Below, piece after piece: positions 33,501-48,500 of a DNA stretch of 64,000 nt (position 1 is the stretch's first letter; every line of letters starts with the position of its first letter). The notes beneath the pieces were generated by a model. That model searched no databases. It was not told where the DNA came from and saw only the letters and a program-made list of their open reading frames with translations. Source of the DNA: Hoyosella subflava DQS3-9A1 (lineage in GTDB: Bacteria > Actinomycetota > Actinomycetes > Mycobacteriales > Mycobacteriaceae); NCBI RefSeq assembly GCF_000214175.1, contig NC_015564.1, positions 434,001 to 498,000 of the forward strand, read 5' to 3'. The translations under genes were made by a program, and so were the position numbers.

Positions 33501-36500
33501 CGACTTCGGCTCGATGGTGTCTTCGTCGCGTGAACCAGCGAACGAGACGGAGCGCATACTCGCTCAGATTTTCGCCGACACCCTGGGCCTGCCCACCATC
33601 GGTCTGGATGATTCCTTTTTCGCCCTCGGTGGCGACAGCATCATGTCGATTCATGTTGTTTCGCAGGCGAAAGCCGCGGGGATAATCATCTCTCCGCGTG
33701 ACATCTTCGAGAGGCGAACTGTCTCTGCGCTAGCCCTCGTCGCGCGCGCCGCAGACACTGCGGACTCTGCGGCGGTACTCGCGGAACTCGACGGCGGCGG
33801 CACCGGCGAAATGGCGCTCACCCCGGTCATGGAGTGGATGGTTGAGCGTGGCGGTGACTACCGCCAGTACTCGCAGGCAGCACTGCTCACCCTGCCTCCA
33901 AGGATCACCGAAGACGGTATTGGACGGACCCTCCAAGCCGTCATCGACCACCATGACCTGCTTCGGGCCAGGATCGACGGGCATACGCTGGTCGTCCCCG
34001 AGCCAGGCACAGTTGACGCTAATGCACTGCTCACCCGGGTCAAGGTCTCCGAAACCCCGGGCACTGCCGAGTTCCAGGACATCGTCTCGAACCAACTCGT
34101 AGCTGCGGCGGATCAGCTTGATCCGGTAAACGGTGTCATGTTGCGGGCGATCTGGTTCGATACCGGGGCCGGTTCGCCCGGGCGGATTCTCCTGGTGATC
34201 CACCACGTCGCGATCGACGGCGTGTCTTGGCGGATCATCGTGCCGGACCTTGCATCTGCGTGGGCACAAATCAGCTCCGGACGCGAACCGGAACTCGCGC
34301 CGGTTGGCACCTCGTTCCGCCGCTGGTCACACGGACTTGTGGAGGAATCAGGTGCCCGTGAGGACGAGTTCGGTATCTGGGAATCGATGCTCACCGGCAC
34401 GGAACCCGTGCTTGGCGCCCGCCAGTTCGATCCGGCACGCGACATCAACGCGACCCTGGACCGGCTGACGCTCGAGATAGATCCCGCTATCACCGACGTC
34501 TTGCTCACGCGGGTTCCCGAGGTTATTCGCGGTGGCGTCGATGACGGCTTGATTGCCTCGCTTGTACTTGCGCTCGGTAAATGGCGCGACGCGCAAACAC
34601 CGCTCATTGGCCTGGAAGGGCATGGCAGGGAAGAGGGCGCCGTTCCCGGGGCCGACCTGACCCGCACAATGGGCTGGTTCACCACAGTCGCGCCAATCAG
34701 ATTCGATACGACCGACTGTGACATCGCTGATGCGATGGCCGGGGGAGCGTCGGCTGGCGTGCTTCTCAAGGCCGTCAAGGAACAGCTGCGGGCGGTGCCG
34801 GATCGCGGCATCGGTTACGGCATGCTGCGTTACCTGCACTCTGAGGGTGCGGAGCGTCTCGGTAGCGCGGCGCAGCCGCAGGTGATGTTCAACTATCTCG
34901 GGCGCTTCGTCACCAGCGAGATCCCTGAGGAACTCCGCGATCTGGGGTGGATGCCATCAGACGATGCTGACGAACTCATGTTCACCTTCGCGCCGGATAT
35001 GGCTGCTTCTGGTGTCCTCGACATCACGGCGATGATCGCTCCTACCGCGGCTGGCCAGGTGCTGAAGATCGTGCTTCTGTACCCGTCGGAACTGCTGACA
35101 AGCGACGAAGCTGCGGAGTTCGCGGAAATTTGGCGCGATTCGCTGGCCGCGATCGGACGATACGCGGAGGACCCCCAAGCCGGTGGTCTCACACCGTCCG
35201 ATGTGCCCCTTGTCGCGGTCGACCAGCGGACGATCTCCGCCCTCGAAACCCAGTTCCATCAGGTCACCGATATTTGGCCGCTGTCACCGCTGCAGGCCGG
35301 CATGCTGTTTCACGCGGTACTTGCCGAAGACAGTGTCGACGCCTACATGGTTCAGCTGGTGCTCAACGTCAAGGGCACGATCGACCAGGACCGGCTGCGC
35401 CGTGCCGTCAACGGGGTACTCGCCCGGTACCCGAACCTGCGTGTCGCGTTCGCGACCAACAATGTGGGCGACCCGATCCAGGTTGTGCTGGGTGAAGCGG
35501 AAGCGACCGTCACGCTGCGTGATCTCACGGCAGATGGTGAGCTGCGTGGTTCAGCCATCGATGCTGCGGTCGACCAGGCCCTCGCTGAGGATCGCGCGGC
35601 CCGCTTCGACATGGCGCGCGCGCCGCTCGTGCGCGTCACCATTCTCGTGGTCGCGCCGGGCGAGTACCGGCTAGTCCTGACCAACCACCACATCCTGATG
35701 GACGGCTGGTCCACTCCGCTGTATCTGCGCGACCTGATCGGGCTGTACCTGTTCGACGGTGACTCGTCGCAACTCCCTGCCGTCCGGTCGTATAAGGACT
35801 ACCTGGAATGGGTGGGTCAGCAAGACGCGCAGGTGTCGCTGCAGGTATGGCGCGATGCGCTCGCGGGAGTGGAGGAGCCGTCCACGCTCATCCCGCTGGA
35901 GCGGGCCCGGCGACACGAGGCACCGCCACAGGAGATCTCACACCAGTTCTCACCCGAGTTCTCCCAGCAGATCTCACACGTTGCCCGCGAACTCGGGGTC
36001 ACCGTAAACACCGTCATTCAGGCTGCGTGGGGCATCGTCCTCGCCACCGAATCGGCACGCGACGATATTGTCTTCGGTGCGACCGTGTCAGGCCGGCCGC
36101 CGCAGCTCGACGGCGTTGAAGACATGATTGGCTTGTTCATCAACACCTTGCCTGTGCGGGTGCGGCTTGAGCCGACTGAAACCTTCGCGGAGCTGCTCAC
36201 CCGGCTCCAGACCGAGCAGGCTGGTCTGCTCGAGCACCATTACGTCCAGCTTGCCGACATCCAGCGAGCCGCAGGACAAGGCGCCATATTCGACACGCTG
36301 ACCGTATTCGAGTCCTACCCGGTCGACCGTGCTGGTCTCGGAGAAGACAATGACATCGCGGGTATGCGCATTACGGGCGTCACCGGTCTCGACGCTGCGC
36401 ACTATCCGGTCACGGTCATCGCGCACGCGGAACCGGCGTTGCAGCTCATCATCAAATACTTCCCGGACTTGCTCGACGGCAGCCGGATGCGGGCAGTCCT

Positions 36501-39500
36501 TGATCGGCTCGTACGCACCGTGTCGGCGATCGCCGAGGCCCCGGGCAGCCGTTACGGCGGCTATGACGTTCTCACGGCGCAGGAACACTCGCAGCTCGCC
36601 CCCGTCGTCGGCCCCGCTGGTATCGAGCCGCGGCCGCTGCCGGAAATTTTCAGTGAAGCCGCTGCCGCAGCGGCCGACAACATCGCGGTTGTGGACCGTG
36701 ACCGATCGCTGACGTATCGCGAACTTGACGCACGCTCCTCGCAGCTCGCGCGGCTGCTCATCGACCGCGGTGTCAAAGCGGAGGACTTTGTCGCTCTCGG
36801 TATGGCGCGCTCGCAGGAGTCGATCCTCAGTGTCTGGGCGGTCGCGAAGTCTGGCGGCGCGTTTGTGCCGATCGACCCCGACTACCCGGTCGAGCGCATT
36901 GAGCACATGCTGACGGACTCGGGTGCGCGTGTCGGTCTCACTGTCTCATCACAGGTTAGCCATCTTCCGGACACAGTCGACTGGATTGTGGTCGACGATC
37001 CGGCGTTCGGCGCCGAACTCACGCGCTACTCGGCGGAGCCGGTGACAGATGCGCACCGCCTCCAGCCAATCAGGCCGCGGAACACCGCGTACATGATCTA
37101 CACCTCAGGCTCGACCGGCGTGCCCAAGGGAGTTGTGGTCACCCATACCGGGCTCGCGAACTTCGCGGCTGAACAGCGGGAACGCTACAGCGTGGCGCAC
37201 GACTCGCGTGTCCTCCACTTCTCGTCACCGAGTTTCGACGCGTCTGTACTCGAGTACCTGCTCGCATTCGGCACCGGTGCGACCATGGTGATCGTCCCGC
37301 CGGGCACTTACGGCGGGGAAGAGCTCGCTGCGGTCATCAGCGAGGAGAAAGCGACGCACGCGTTCATCACGCCTGCAGCGCTCGCGTCGGTGGATCCTGA
37401 AGGTCTCGACACATTCCAGCACGTCGTCGCAGGTGGCGAGGCGGTGCCAGCTGATCTTGTTGCACGGTGGGCACCCGGCCGCCGTATGTACAACGGCTAT
37501 GGTCCGACGGAAACCACCATCATGGTGATGATTTCGGACCCGATGTCGCCAGGACAGAAAACGGTGACGATCGGCCCGCCGATCCGCGGAACCGAAGCGC
37601 TGGTTCTCGATTCACGACTGCGCCCAGTCCCTCTAGGTGTGCCTGGCGAACTGTATGTCTCCGGTCTCGGTGCGGCACGCGGCTACCACGCGCGGCCTGG
37701 CCTCACTTCCGAGCGTTTCGTCGCGAACCCGTTCGGCGTCCCGGGTGACCGGCTTTACCGCACCGGCGACCTCGTGCGCTGGACCACGGACGGGCCGTCC
37801 GGTGGCCTGGAGATCGAATACCTGGGCCGCACTGACTTCCAGGTGAAGGTGCGCGGTTTCCGCATCGAACTGGGTGAAATCGACGCGGTGCTCAGCACGT
37901 ATGCGACTGTGGACTTCGCTGTCACCATCGGTCACACCGGTGCGAACAACATCACTCGGCTCGTTTCCTACGTGAAGCCTGTCGCCGGAGCGACGATCGA
38001 TACCGCTGCACTGAGTGAACACCTCGCTGAGAGCCTTCCCTCCCATATGGTTCCGTCTGGGATCATTGTTCTCGACGAGATCCCACTGACGGTCAACGGC
38101 AAACTCGATCGCAGGCGCCTCCCCGAGCCTGACTTCGCGTCCGCCGAGGAGGCGTACGTCGCCCCGCGGACACCCGCGGAGATTGCGATCTCTGAGGTGT
38201 TCGCAGACGTCCTGGGTCTGGATCGGGTCGGTGTCCACGACAGCTTCTTCGACCTCGGCGGCAACTCGCTGACAGCCACCAAGGTCACCGCGCGGACGAA
38301 CGATGCGATTGGCTGCCGCCTGGGCGTGCGGGAAGTGTTCGAGCGCCCGACAGTTGCGGAACTCGCTGAGCGTGCGGTCGCCCTGCTTGCAGGTGCTGGA
38401 GACGCGCAGCGTCCAGCGCTGACTCCAGCGCCGCGCCCAGACCGGATCCCAGTTTCCCTCGCCCAGCAGGGCATGTGGTTCATCAACCAGTTCGACCCAA
38501 CGTCGGCGGTTTACAATATCGCGTTCGCCCTCGACATGCGGGGCGCGCTCGATGTCGCGGCCCTGCAGTCAGCAATGGGGGATGTGCTCGCCCGTCATGA
38601 GGCGCTGCGGACAATTTTCCCGGCTGATACAGAAGGCCCTTACCAACTGATCCTCACTCCGGATCAGGTGGCGGCGGATATCCCGGTGAGGCGAGTGAAG
38701 GCCTCCGACGTCGACGCCGCTAGCGCTGACTTCGCTACACGCGGCTTCGATGTGACGAAAGACCTGCCCATCAGGGTCATGCTTTTTGACTTGGACAAGT
38801 CCCGGCACGTGCTGGCCGTGGTCATGCATCACATTGCCGCGGACGGTGCGTCGATGGCACCGCTGGCGGCGGACCTCATGGTTGCGTACGCGGCGCACAC
38901 TGGCGGCAGTGCCCCTGAGTGGGAGTCGCTCGAGATCCAGTACGCGGATTACGCGTTGTGGCAGCGTGCGGTACTCGGTGCGGAGACCGATCCGTCGAGC
39001 GTGCTGTCCCGTCAGCTCGCCTACTGGTCGCACACTCTCGCCGGCGCGCCGGGGCTGTTGCCGCTGCCCACTGATCATCCCAGGCCGCCGGAACAATCCC
39101 TGCAGGGCGACACGGTTTCGTTCCAGCTGAACGCGGACCTGCACCGACAGATCGAGGAGATCGCGCGGCGCAGCAATGCCACCGTTTTCATGGTGACTCA
39201 CGCTGCGTTCGCTGCGCTGCTGGCGCGGCTGTCCGGGACGACTGATATAGCGATCGGCACACCGATCGCGGGCCGCGGTGAAGCGTCTCTCGACCAGCTT
39301 GCGGGCATGTTCGTCAACACTCTCGTTCTGCGGACGCATGTCGAGCCTGAAGCGACGTTCGCGGAACTCGTTTCCCAATCCCGGGAAACCGACCTTGCTG
39401 CGTTCCAGAACGCGGACGTCCCGTTCGAGCGTGTCGTCCGCGAAGTGGGGGCTGAGCGAGCAGCTGACCACTCACCGCTGTTCCAGGTGATGCTCGCGTT

Positions 39501-42500
39501 CCAGAACACAGACCCGGTGAAGTTCGACATCGCGGGGCTTGAGGTTGTTGCCGACGCGATCGACGTCAACACAGCGAAGTTCGACATCCTCATGACGCTC
39601 GAAGAGATTCGCGGTGAAGACGGTTCAGCGGCCGGTATCAAGGCGCTGATCACCTATGCGACGGACCTTTTCAACCGCGCAACGATCGAACAATACGCCG
39701 ATCGGTACACGCGGTTGCTTGAGTCAGCGTGCTCGGACGTCAGTATCGCAATCGGGGACGTCAACATCCTCAGCGAGCATGAACAGAATCTTTTCACGAA
39801 CCGGCACGCATCCATGGGCGGGCTGGAACGGCGTTTGGAAACTGCGGCTCACGAGAAGCCTGATGCGGTCGCGTTCACGGTCGAGGATCGCGCGATCACC
39901 TATTCAGAAGTGATCACCCGTGCTCACGACATCGGTACCAGGCTGGGGGACCAGCGTGTGCGACGCGAGGGGCACTATGCGCTTGCTCTGCTGACCTATG
40001 CGGCAGGTGCCGCCAGCGAACCGGCTGCGATGCAGCTGATGGACCGTTTGCTGCCGGTGCTCGATGCAGTAGCCGGTGACGCGGAGCTAGCACTGGGAAC
40101 GATCGGCGCGGCTAATCTGCTGCCACAGATCGGGGCGGGCACGCAGGATGCAGCAGGCTGGAATGACACCGCGCACTGGGTGCCTGAAACGACGCTGGTC
40201 TCGCTGTTCGAAGAGCAGGCTGCGAAGACTCCGGACTCTATCGCTCTCGTTTACCGCAAACGTGAGGTCACGTACGCGGAACTCGATGGCTGGGCAAATC
40301 AGGTCGCGCGCAAGCTGATCGAACGCGGCGTCGGCCCTGAATCGCGCGTTGCGCTCGTCGCCCGCAGGTCGCTCGAGATGGTTGTCGGCATGTACGCCAT
40401 CGTGAAAGCGGGAGGTGCCTACGTTCCGGTGGATCCGGACCACCCGGCAGACCGCATCGCGTGGGTGCTCGAATCGGCTGACCCGGTATGTGTGGTAACC
40501 ACGAGCCGTGATCGCGTCGCCATGCAGGGCGCTGTGGAGTCATTGGAGATCGACCGGCTTGACCTCTCGGCGTTCAGCTCCGCTCCGGTCACAGATGAGG
40601 ACCGTGGGGCGCCTATCCGGACCGATAACACCGCGTACGTCATCTACACGTCGGGGTCAACGGGACGGCCGAAGGGTGTGGCCGTCAGCCACCGGGCGAT
40701 CGTGAACCGGCTGCTCTGGATGCAGGCTGAGTATCGTCTCACTGAGCGCGATGTAGTCCTGCAGAAAACACCATTCACCTTCGATGTGTCGGTGTGGGAG
40801 TTTTTCTGGCCGTTGGAACTCGGCGCTAGGCTCGTCATCGCGCTGCCCGATGGTCACCGCGACCCCGCCTATCTCTGTGATCTGATCGGTGCCCAGGGTG
40901 TCACCGTGTTGCACTTCGTGCCGTCGATGCTTGCGGTGTTCGTTGCTTCCGCAGCGGAAGGCGGCCGCAAGGAGCAACTCGAAACGCTGCGGCTGGTCTT
41001 CGCCAGTGGTGAAGCACTCGCGCCGCCCGCAGCCGAAGCGCTTACCCGGCTGACTAGTGCTGAACTGCACAATCTTTACGGGCCGACTGAAGCCGCCGTG
41101 GATGTGACGTACCACCAGTACACGGCCGAAGACACGGTCACGGTCCCGATCGGCGCACCAGTCTGGAACACGCAGGTGTACGTGCTCGATTCGCGGCTGC
41201 GCCTGGTGCCGATCGGTGTCCAGGGCGAGCTGTATCTCGCTGGTATTCAATTGGCACGCGGATATGTCGGGCGACCAGACCTCAGTGCGGATCGTTTCGT
41301 GGCGAACCCGTTCGGGGAAGCTGGCGAGCGGATGTACCGCACCGGTGACCTAGTTCGCTGGACAGTCAATGGAGAACTCGAGTACATCGGGCGTACCGAC
41401 TTCCAGGTGAAACTGCGTGGTCTTCGCATCGAACTCGGCGAGATCGAGGCTGTGCTGCGAGCGAACGAGGGTGTCGATCAGACTGTCGTGACGCTGTACC
41501 ACGATCCGTCAGGTGGCGAGCAGCTTGTCGGGTATCTCACCACTGAACCGGACGCTTCCGTCGACCTCGATGCCATCAAACGAGAGGCAGCTAAGCAGCT
41601 GCCGGACTACATGATTCCGCGCACGCTGATGGTGCTCGATGAGCTTCCGCTCAACATCAACGGCAAACTCGACCGCAAGGCACTGCCAGCGCCGGATCTC
41701 GGCGGATCAGCCAAAACCTTTGTGGCGCCGTCTGGCCCGGTCGAAGAAATCGTCGCGGGCATCTTCGCGGAAGTCACCTCGTTCGATCGCATCAGCGTTA
41801 ACGAGTCGTTCTTCGACCTCGGCGGCAACTCCCTGAGCGCCACCCTGGTCACGGCGCGCATCAATGATGCGCTCGGTGCGGAACTGACGCTGCGTGACTT
41901 GTTCGAATCGCCGACAGTCGCGGGACTTTCCGCCATGCTCGAGCACGAGGGGTCACGGATTACGTCCCGGCCGAAACTCGTGCCGGGTGACCGGCCGGAC
42001 CGGCTTCCGCTCTCGCTGGCGCAGCAGCGGATGTGGTTCCTGAACCGCTTCGACACCGCGTCCGCTGTGTACAACATGCCGCTGGTCCTGCGTCTCACCG
42101 GCAAGCTGTACGTGTCAGCCCTGCAAGAAGCGATTTTGGATGTGATTGGCCGCCATGAGTCGCTGCGGACGGTGTTCCCCGCAACCGACGAGGGGCCAGT
42201 GCAGGTTGTTCTGCCCGCGTCCAAGGTTGGGATCGACATTTCACCCGTTGATATCGCGGAGACGGAATTGCATCGCGAGCTTTTCGCGCTCGCGTCGGTC
42301 GGCTTCGATGTCACAGCCGAGGCGCCGGTGCGCGCCGCGCTGCTGCGTACCGCTCCCGACCAGTACACCCTGCTCCTCGTGGTGCATCACATCGCGGCCG
42401 ACGGCGCCTCGCTGAAGCCGCTGGCGACCGACCTCGTGGGAGCCTATGTGGCCCGCGCGAACGGTGATGCTCCGGCTTGGGAACCCCTACAGGTCCAATA

Positions 42501-45500
42501 CGCTGACTTCGCACTGTGGCAGCGGGAACTTCTCGGTGACGAGAACGATCCTGAGTCCCTGGCGGGTCGCCAGATCGAATTCTGGAAGGAAACGCTCGCG
42601 GGCGTGCCAGAACTGCTGGAACTGCCCACGGACCGGCCACGGCCAGCGCGGCAGTCGCAGCGCGGCGCGACGATGTCGTTCGCCATCGATGCTGAACTGC
42701 AGCGCGATCTGCAGCACCTCGCGCGCAGTAATCGCGCCACCCTTTTCATGGTGATGCATGCCGCGTACGCGGTCCTCCTGGCGCGTCTTTCCGGCACAGA
42801 GGACGTCACCATCGGCACGCCGATCGCCGGCCGCGGGGAGCGCGCACTCGACCCACTTGTCGGCATGTTCGTCAACACGCTTGTGCTGCGCACGCCGATC
42901 GAAGGTTCGGAATCGTTCACCGACCTGCTCAGTTCAGTGCGTGACCGGGACCTGGCAGCCTTTACGCACGCCGATGTCCCATTCGAGCAACTCGTCGACG
43001 TCCTGAAGCCGCACCGCTCGACCGCCCACGCACCGCTTTTCCAGGTGGTGCTCGCGTTCCAGAACACCGAACCGATCGCGTTCGAACTGGACGGAATCGC
43101 CGCAGAGTTCCAGACAGTAGATGTGCACACCACCAAGTTCGACCTCATGCTCGACTTGGCTGAGAAGTGGGACGATACCGGCGAGCCCGCCGGTATCGAA
43201 GGCCACTTCGTCTACGCGACCGACCTGTTCGATGCCGATACCATTGATTCGTTCGCGCGCCGCTTTGTGCAACTTCTTCAGCACTTTGTTGCCGCACCGG
43301 ACCACTCAGTCGGTGATGCGGTGCTCATCGATTACGCCGAACACGCTGCTCTCGTGCCGGTGGCCGGTGAGTCGGCCGCCGCGCTACAGACTCTGCCAGA
43401 GATCTTCAGCGCAGCCGCAGCCGCTGATCCGCAGCGCACCGCGGTGATTTCCGGGAACACCACGCTCACCTATGCGGAGCTCGACGCGCGATCGAGTCAG
43501 CTTGCCCGGATGTTGCTGGCGCGCGGCGTCACCGCGGATTCGGTCGTCGCGCTCGCCATGCCTCGTTCCGAAGACCTCGTGATCGCGGTCTGGGCGGCCG
43601 CAAAAGCTGGGGCAGCTTTCCTTCCCGTCGACCCCTCGTACCCCGAGGACCGCATCGCCCACATGGTGTCGGATTCGGCGGCCGCTATCGGTGTCGCACA
43701 CAGCAGCGATGTCAGTCAGCTTCCAGGCAGCATCGAATGGCTGGCCATCGGCAGCGAGGCCCTCTCCGAGAAGCTGGCGGCCTACAGCACAGAGACGCTG
43801 ACCGACTCGGAGCGGGGCTTCCCGATCAGACCAGACGCCGCCGCATACATGATCTACACCTCAGGCTCGACGGGCTTGCCGAAGGGTGTCGTGGTCACCC
43901 ACAGCGGACTGTCCTCTGTCGTCCACGAACAGATCGATCGGTTCGCGCTCGACTCACAGTCCCGAGTCCTGCAATTCGCGTCGCCAAGTTTCGATGCTTC
44001 GGTGTTTGAGCTTCTGATGGCGTTCGGTTCCGCGGCGACACTTGTTGTGGTGGAGGGCGGTCGTGAGGCCGCTGGGGCCGTGGGTGCAGTGCTTCGCGAC
44101 CACCATGTCACGCACGCTGTGATCACGCCGTCCGTCCTTGCCTCGCTGGATCGCAGTGATGTGACGGATATCCGTACGCTGCTGGTGGCCGGTGAAGCAT
44201 GCCCACCTGAGCTGGTCACCGAGTTCGCGCCGGGACGCACGATGCTGAACTTGTACGGTCCCACTGAGGCGACCATCTGGTCGACAAGCAGTGCGCCGAT
44301 GGCGGCAGGGCAAGCGATCGATATTGGTCGTCCGGTGCGTGGAACCGACGTGGTGGTCCTTGATTCACGGTTGCACCCGGTACCGGTCGGTGTAGCCGGC
44401 GAACTGTACCTGTCGGGTGTCGCGCTCGCGCGTGGCTACCACCGCAGGGCGGGCACCACGAGCGACCGGTTCGTCGCGAACCCGTTCAGCGGAAACGGTG
44501 AGCGCCTGTACCGCACAGGTGACCTGGTTCGCTGGAACAAGAACGGCGACCTTGAGTACCTCGGGCGTACCGATTTCCAGGTGAAGATCCGTGGTCTGCG
44601 AATCGAACTCGGGGAGATCGAAGCGGCGCTCGCGCGGCACGAGTCCATCGATCAGGCGGTGGCAGCAGTCCACCACGATGCGAACACTGGCGATGTCCTC
44701 GTCGCCTACATAGTCGGCTCTGCAGGTGCGGTTGACGTCCCCGCAGTCAAAGCCGCACTCGCTGAGCAACTGCCACCGCACATGGTTCCGCAGGTGTTCA
44801 TGCAGCTCGAGGCGATGCCGCTCACTGCGAACGGAAAGATCGACCGCCAGGCAATGCCTGAGCCGGATGTGGTGGGCGCGGCGCTGGTCGAATTCCGGGC
44901 ACCCTCAAGCCCGGTCGAAGAAATCATCGCGGGCATCTTCGGTGAGATCACCGGCCGTGACCGGGTGGGTGCCGACGACGACTTCTTTGATATCGGCGGT
45001 AACTCGCTCTCGGCGACTCGGGTCGCCGCGCGTGTCAGTGAAGCGACAGGCCGCACGATTGGGGTCCGCGAGCTATTTGAGGCCCCGACAGTTGCTCAGC
45101 TCGCGGTCGTCGTCGAGACTTCGGACGAGAGCAAGCATGCCCGTCCTCCGCTGGTTCCGCAGCCGCGCACGGCGCCTGCGCCGCTGTCACTCGCCCAGTC
45201 ACGGATGTGGTTCATCAACCAGCTCGACACAGAGTCAGCGGCCTACAATATTCCGCTGATGCTGCGGTTGAACGGGACCGTCGATGTCTCGGCGCTGCAG
45301 GCTTCGGTGCTCGATGTCATTGCCCGGCATGACGTTCTCCGCACGATGTACCCGGAGACCGCCGACGGGCCTGTCCAGCAGGTTGTCGCGGCTCGCGAGG
45401 TGCCGCTCGATTTGACACCGCAGCCGGTCGGCGACGAGACAGGCCTTGCCGAAGCGATCCGTAAGGTCGCGCAGCGCGGCTTCGACGTCACCGCTGCGCC

Positions 45501-48500
45501 GCCAATCCGTGCGGGGCTGTATCAGCTCACCGACGACGAGTACGTTCTGGTCATCGTCGTGCACCACATCGCAGCCGACGGTGAATCAATGCGTCCGCTC
45601 GCACGCGATGTCATGGTTGCGTACAGTGCGCACGCGGATGGCCAGGACGTCAGTTGGGATCCCCTCAAAGTCCAGTACGGCGATTTCGCTATCTGGCAGC
45701 GCGAACTGCTCGGGGATGAAAACGATCCCGAATCTCTTGCCTCGCAGCAACTCGAGTACTGGAAGTCGACACTCGCCGGTTTGCCTGAGCTGGTGGAGCT
45801 GCCGACGGACCGGCCGCGCCCTGCGGTCGCGAGCATGCGTGGCGCGACCTACGAGTACCGGATCGATGCGGAACTGCACACGAAATTTGTGCAGCTCGCC
45901 CGCAATTCCAATGTGACCACCTTTATGGCGGTACACGCGGCGCTTGCGGTCCTCATGTCGCGGATGTCGGGAACAACTGATATTCCCCTCGGAACGCCGG
46001 TGGCGGGCCGCGGCGAGCGCGCCCTCGATGACGTTGTCGGCATGTTCGTCAACACCCTCGTGCTGCGCACTGAGGTGGATCCGGGTCTCTCGTTCGCTGA
46101 GCTGCTCGCACAGGTCCGGGAAGCTGACCTCGGCGCGTTCACCCATGTGGACGTGCCGTTCGAGCGGCTCGTCGAAATTCTCAACCCGGTGCGCACTCAG
46201 GCACACGCGCCGCTCTTCCAGGTGATGCTCTCGCTGCAGGACGATGCCTCCCCGACCGTTGAGCTGCCCGGCATGACAGTGTCGCCCATCGAGATCAGTA
46301 CCAATAGTTCGAAGTTCGATATCAGCTTTGGTGTCTTGCAAGACTGGGACGACACGGGTGCTCCCGCAGGAATGACGCTCAGCCTCACGTATGCGACGGA
46401 TCTGTTCGACGAGTCGTCGATCGCACGGTTTGCCCAGCGCTTCGAACGCGTTGTCCAGCGGGTTGTCGAGGGCCCTGACGTCGAGGTTAGCGACATCGGT
46501 GTGATGTCTGCTGCTGAGCACACGCAGGTTCTTCTCGAGTGGAACTCGTGGGAAGACGTTCTGCTGGTGCCGATGCGGGATGTCATCACGCAGTTCGAAA
46601 TGCAGACGGCCCAGACTCCGGGCAGCGTCGCGGTCGTCGCTGGCGACGAAGAGGTGACCTACGCCGAGTTCAACGCTCGCGTGAACCAGCTTGCCCGGTA
46701 TCTTGTCGAGCAGGGCGTGCAAGCTGAATCACGCGTAGCCGTCATGCTCAATCGATCGGTTGACCTTCTCGCTGCGATCTACGCGATCCTCAAGGCCGGT
46801 GGAGCGTACGTTCCTATAGACCCCGAGTACCCGGCTGATCGCATCCAGCACATGCTCAGCACTGCGGATCCGCAGCTGATCATTGTGTCCACCGAAACCG
46901 CCGGACCGTCGACAGATGCACGCTGCCCTAAGGTGGTTATCGATTCCCTGGACGTGTCCGCGTACTCCGCACAGTCACTGACAAGCGCGGACGTACACGC
47001 GAAGATTCACGGTGGGAACACGGCGTACATTCTGTTCACGTCTGGGTCGACTGGCCGGCCGAAGGGCATCGAAGTCAGCCGTGACTCGCTGGCCTACTCC
47101 CTTGCGTGGCACCAGCATGACTTCCCGATTGGGATCGACGATGCGGTACTTCAGAAGACTTCCGTCACGTTCGATCCGTCCGTCGCGGAACTGTTCTGGC
47201 CCCTGCAAACCGGAGCACGGCTCGTGTTCGCGAAGCCCGGCGGACATCGCGATCCGGAATACCTCGCTGAAGTAATCGCGGACAAGAAGATCACGGTCAC
47301 CCACTTCGTCCCATCGATGCTCGAAGCGTATCTGAGCGTGACGGATGGTGCGGGTCTGAGGAATCTGCGGACCGTTTTCAGCGGCGGCGAGGCGCTCTCC
47401 GCTGCGCTGGCCCGGCGTTTCAGCCGTGCCTGTGACGGTGGCCTATACAACGCGTACGGCCCGGCTGAGGCGACAATCCGTACGCACACATATTTGTGGA
47501 ATAACCAGACGAGCGGTGCAAACTCGGTGCCCATCGGTCGCGGAGTGCCAGGAACACAGGTGCTGGTACTCGACCAGAGCCTCAAGGCAGTACCCATCGG
47601 TGTGGCTGGCGAGCTGTATGTGGCCGGACCGCTCCTGGCTCGGGGTTATGCGCATCGACCGGATCTGACAGCAGACAGGTTTGTCGCAGACCCATTCGGT
47701 GCGCCCGGTGAACGGATGTATCGCACCGGTGACCTAGTCCGCTGGTTGCCGGATGGGTCCCTCGAATATCTTGGCCGGACTGATTTCCAGGTGAAGCTGC
47801 GCGGTCAGCGCATTGAGCTCGGCGAGATCGAGGCTGCCTTGCGGGACCACGTGAGCGTGACCGGTGCGGTGGTCGTTCTTCGTAAGGACCCGCGCCTTGG
47901 AGATCAACTCATCGGTTACGTGACGGCTCGCCCTGACTCTGAAGTGGATGGCGGCGACATTCGTTCCGCGCTGGCCGATCGCTTGCCGGATTACATGGTC
48001 CCGGCAGCTGTGGTGGTTCTGGCGGAGTTCCCGCTCAGCGCCAACGGCAAACTGGACCGGAGGGCGCTGCCGGATCCTGTCTTCGACTTCGGCCCGCGGA
48101 CGTACATCGCACCGCGAAACCCGATTGAAGAGATCATCGCGGACGTGTACGCGGAGGTACTCGGTGCGGAGCACGTGAGCACGGATATCTCGTTCTTCGA
48201 CCTCGGTGGCAGCTCGCTTGCCGCGATGAAGGCGATCGCGCGTATCAGCTCTGGACTGGGCGTTCGTGTCCGGGTTCAAGATCTGTTCGACGCACCGTCG
48301 GTGGCGGCGCTAGCCGAACGAGTTGAGCATGCGCAATCGCACGCTGGCGCGGTCCGGCCGCTTGCTCCGGCAGACCCGCGTCCGGATTACATTCCGCTTT
48401 CGCTAGCGCAGCAACGGATGTGGCTGCTGAACCGGATCGACCCGGGGTCAGCCGCGTACAACATGCCCCTCGTTCTGCGGCTCTCAGGCCAGCTGAATGC

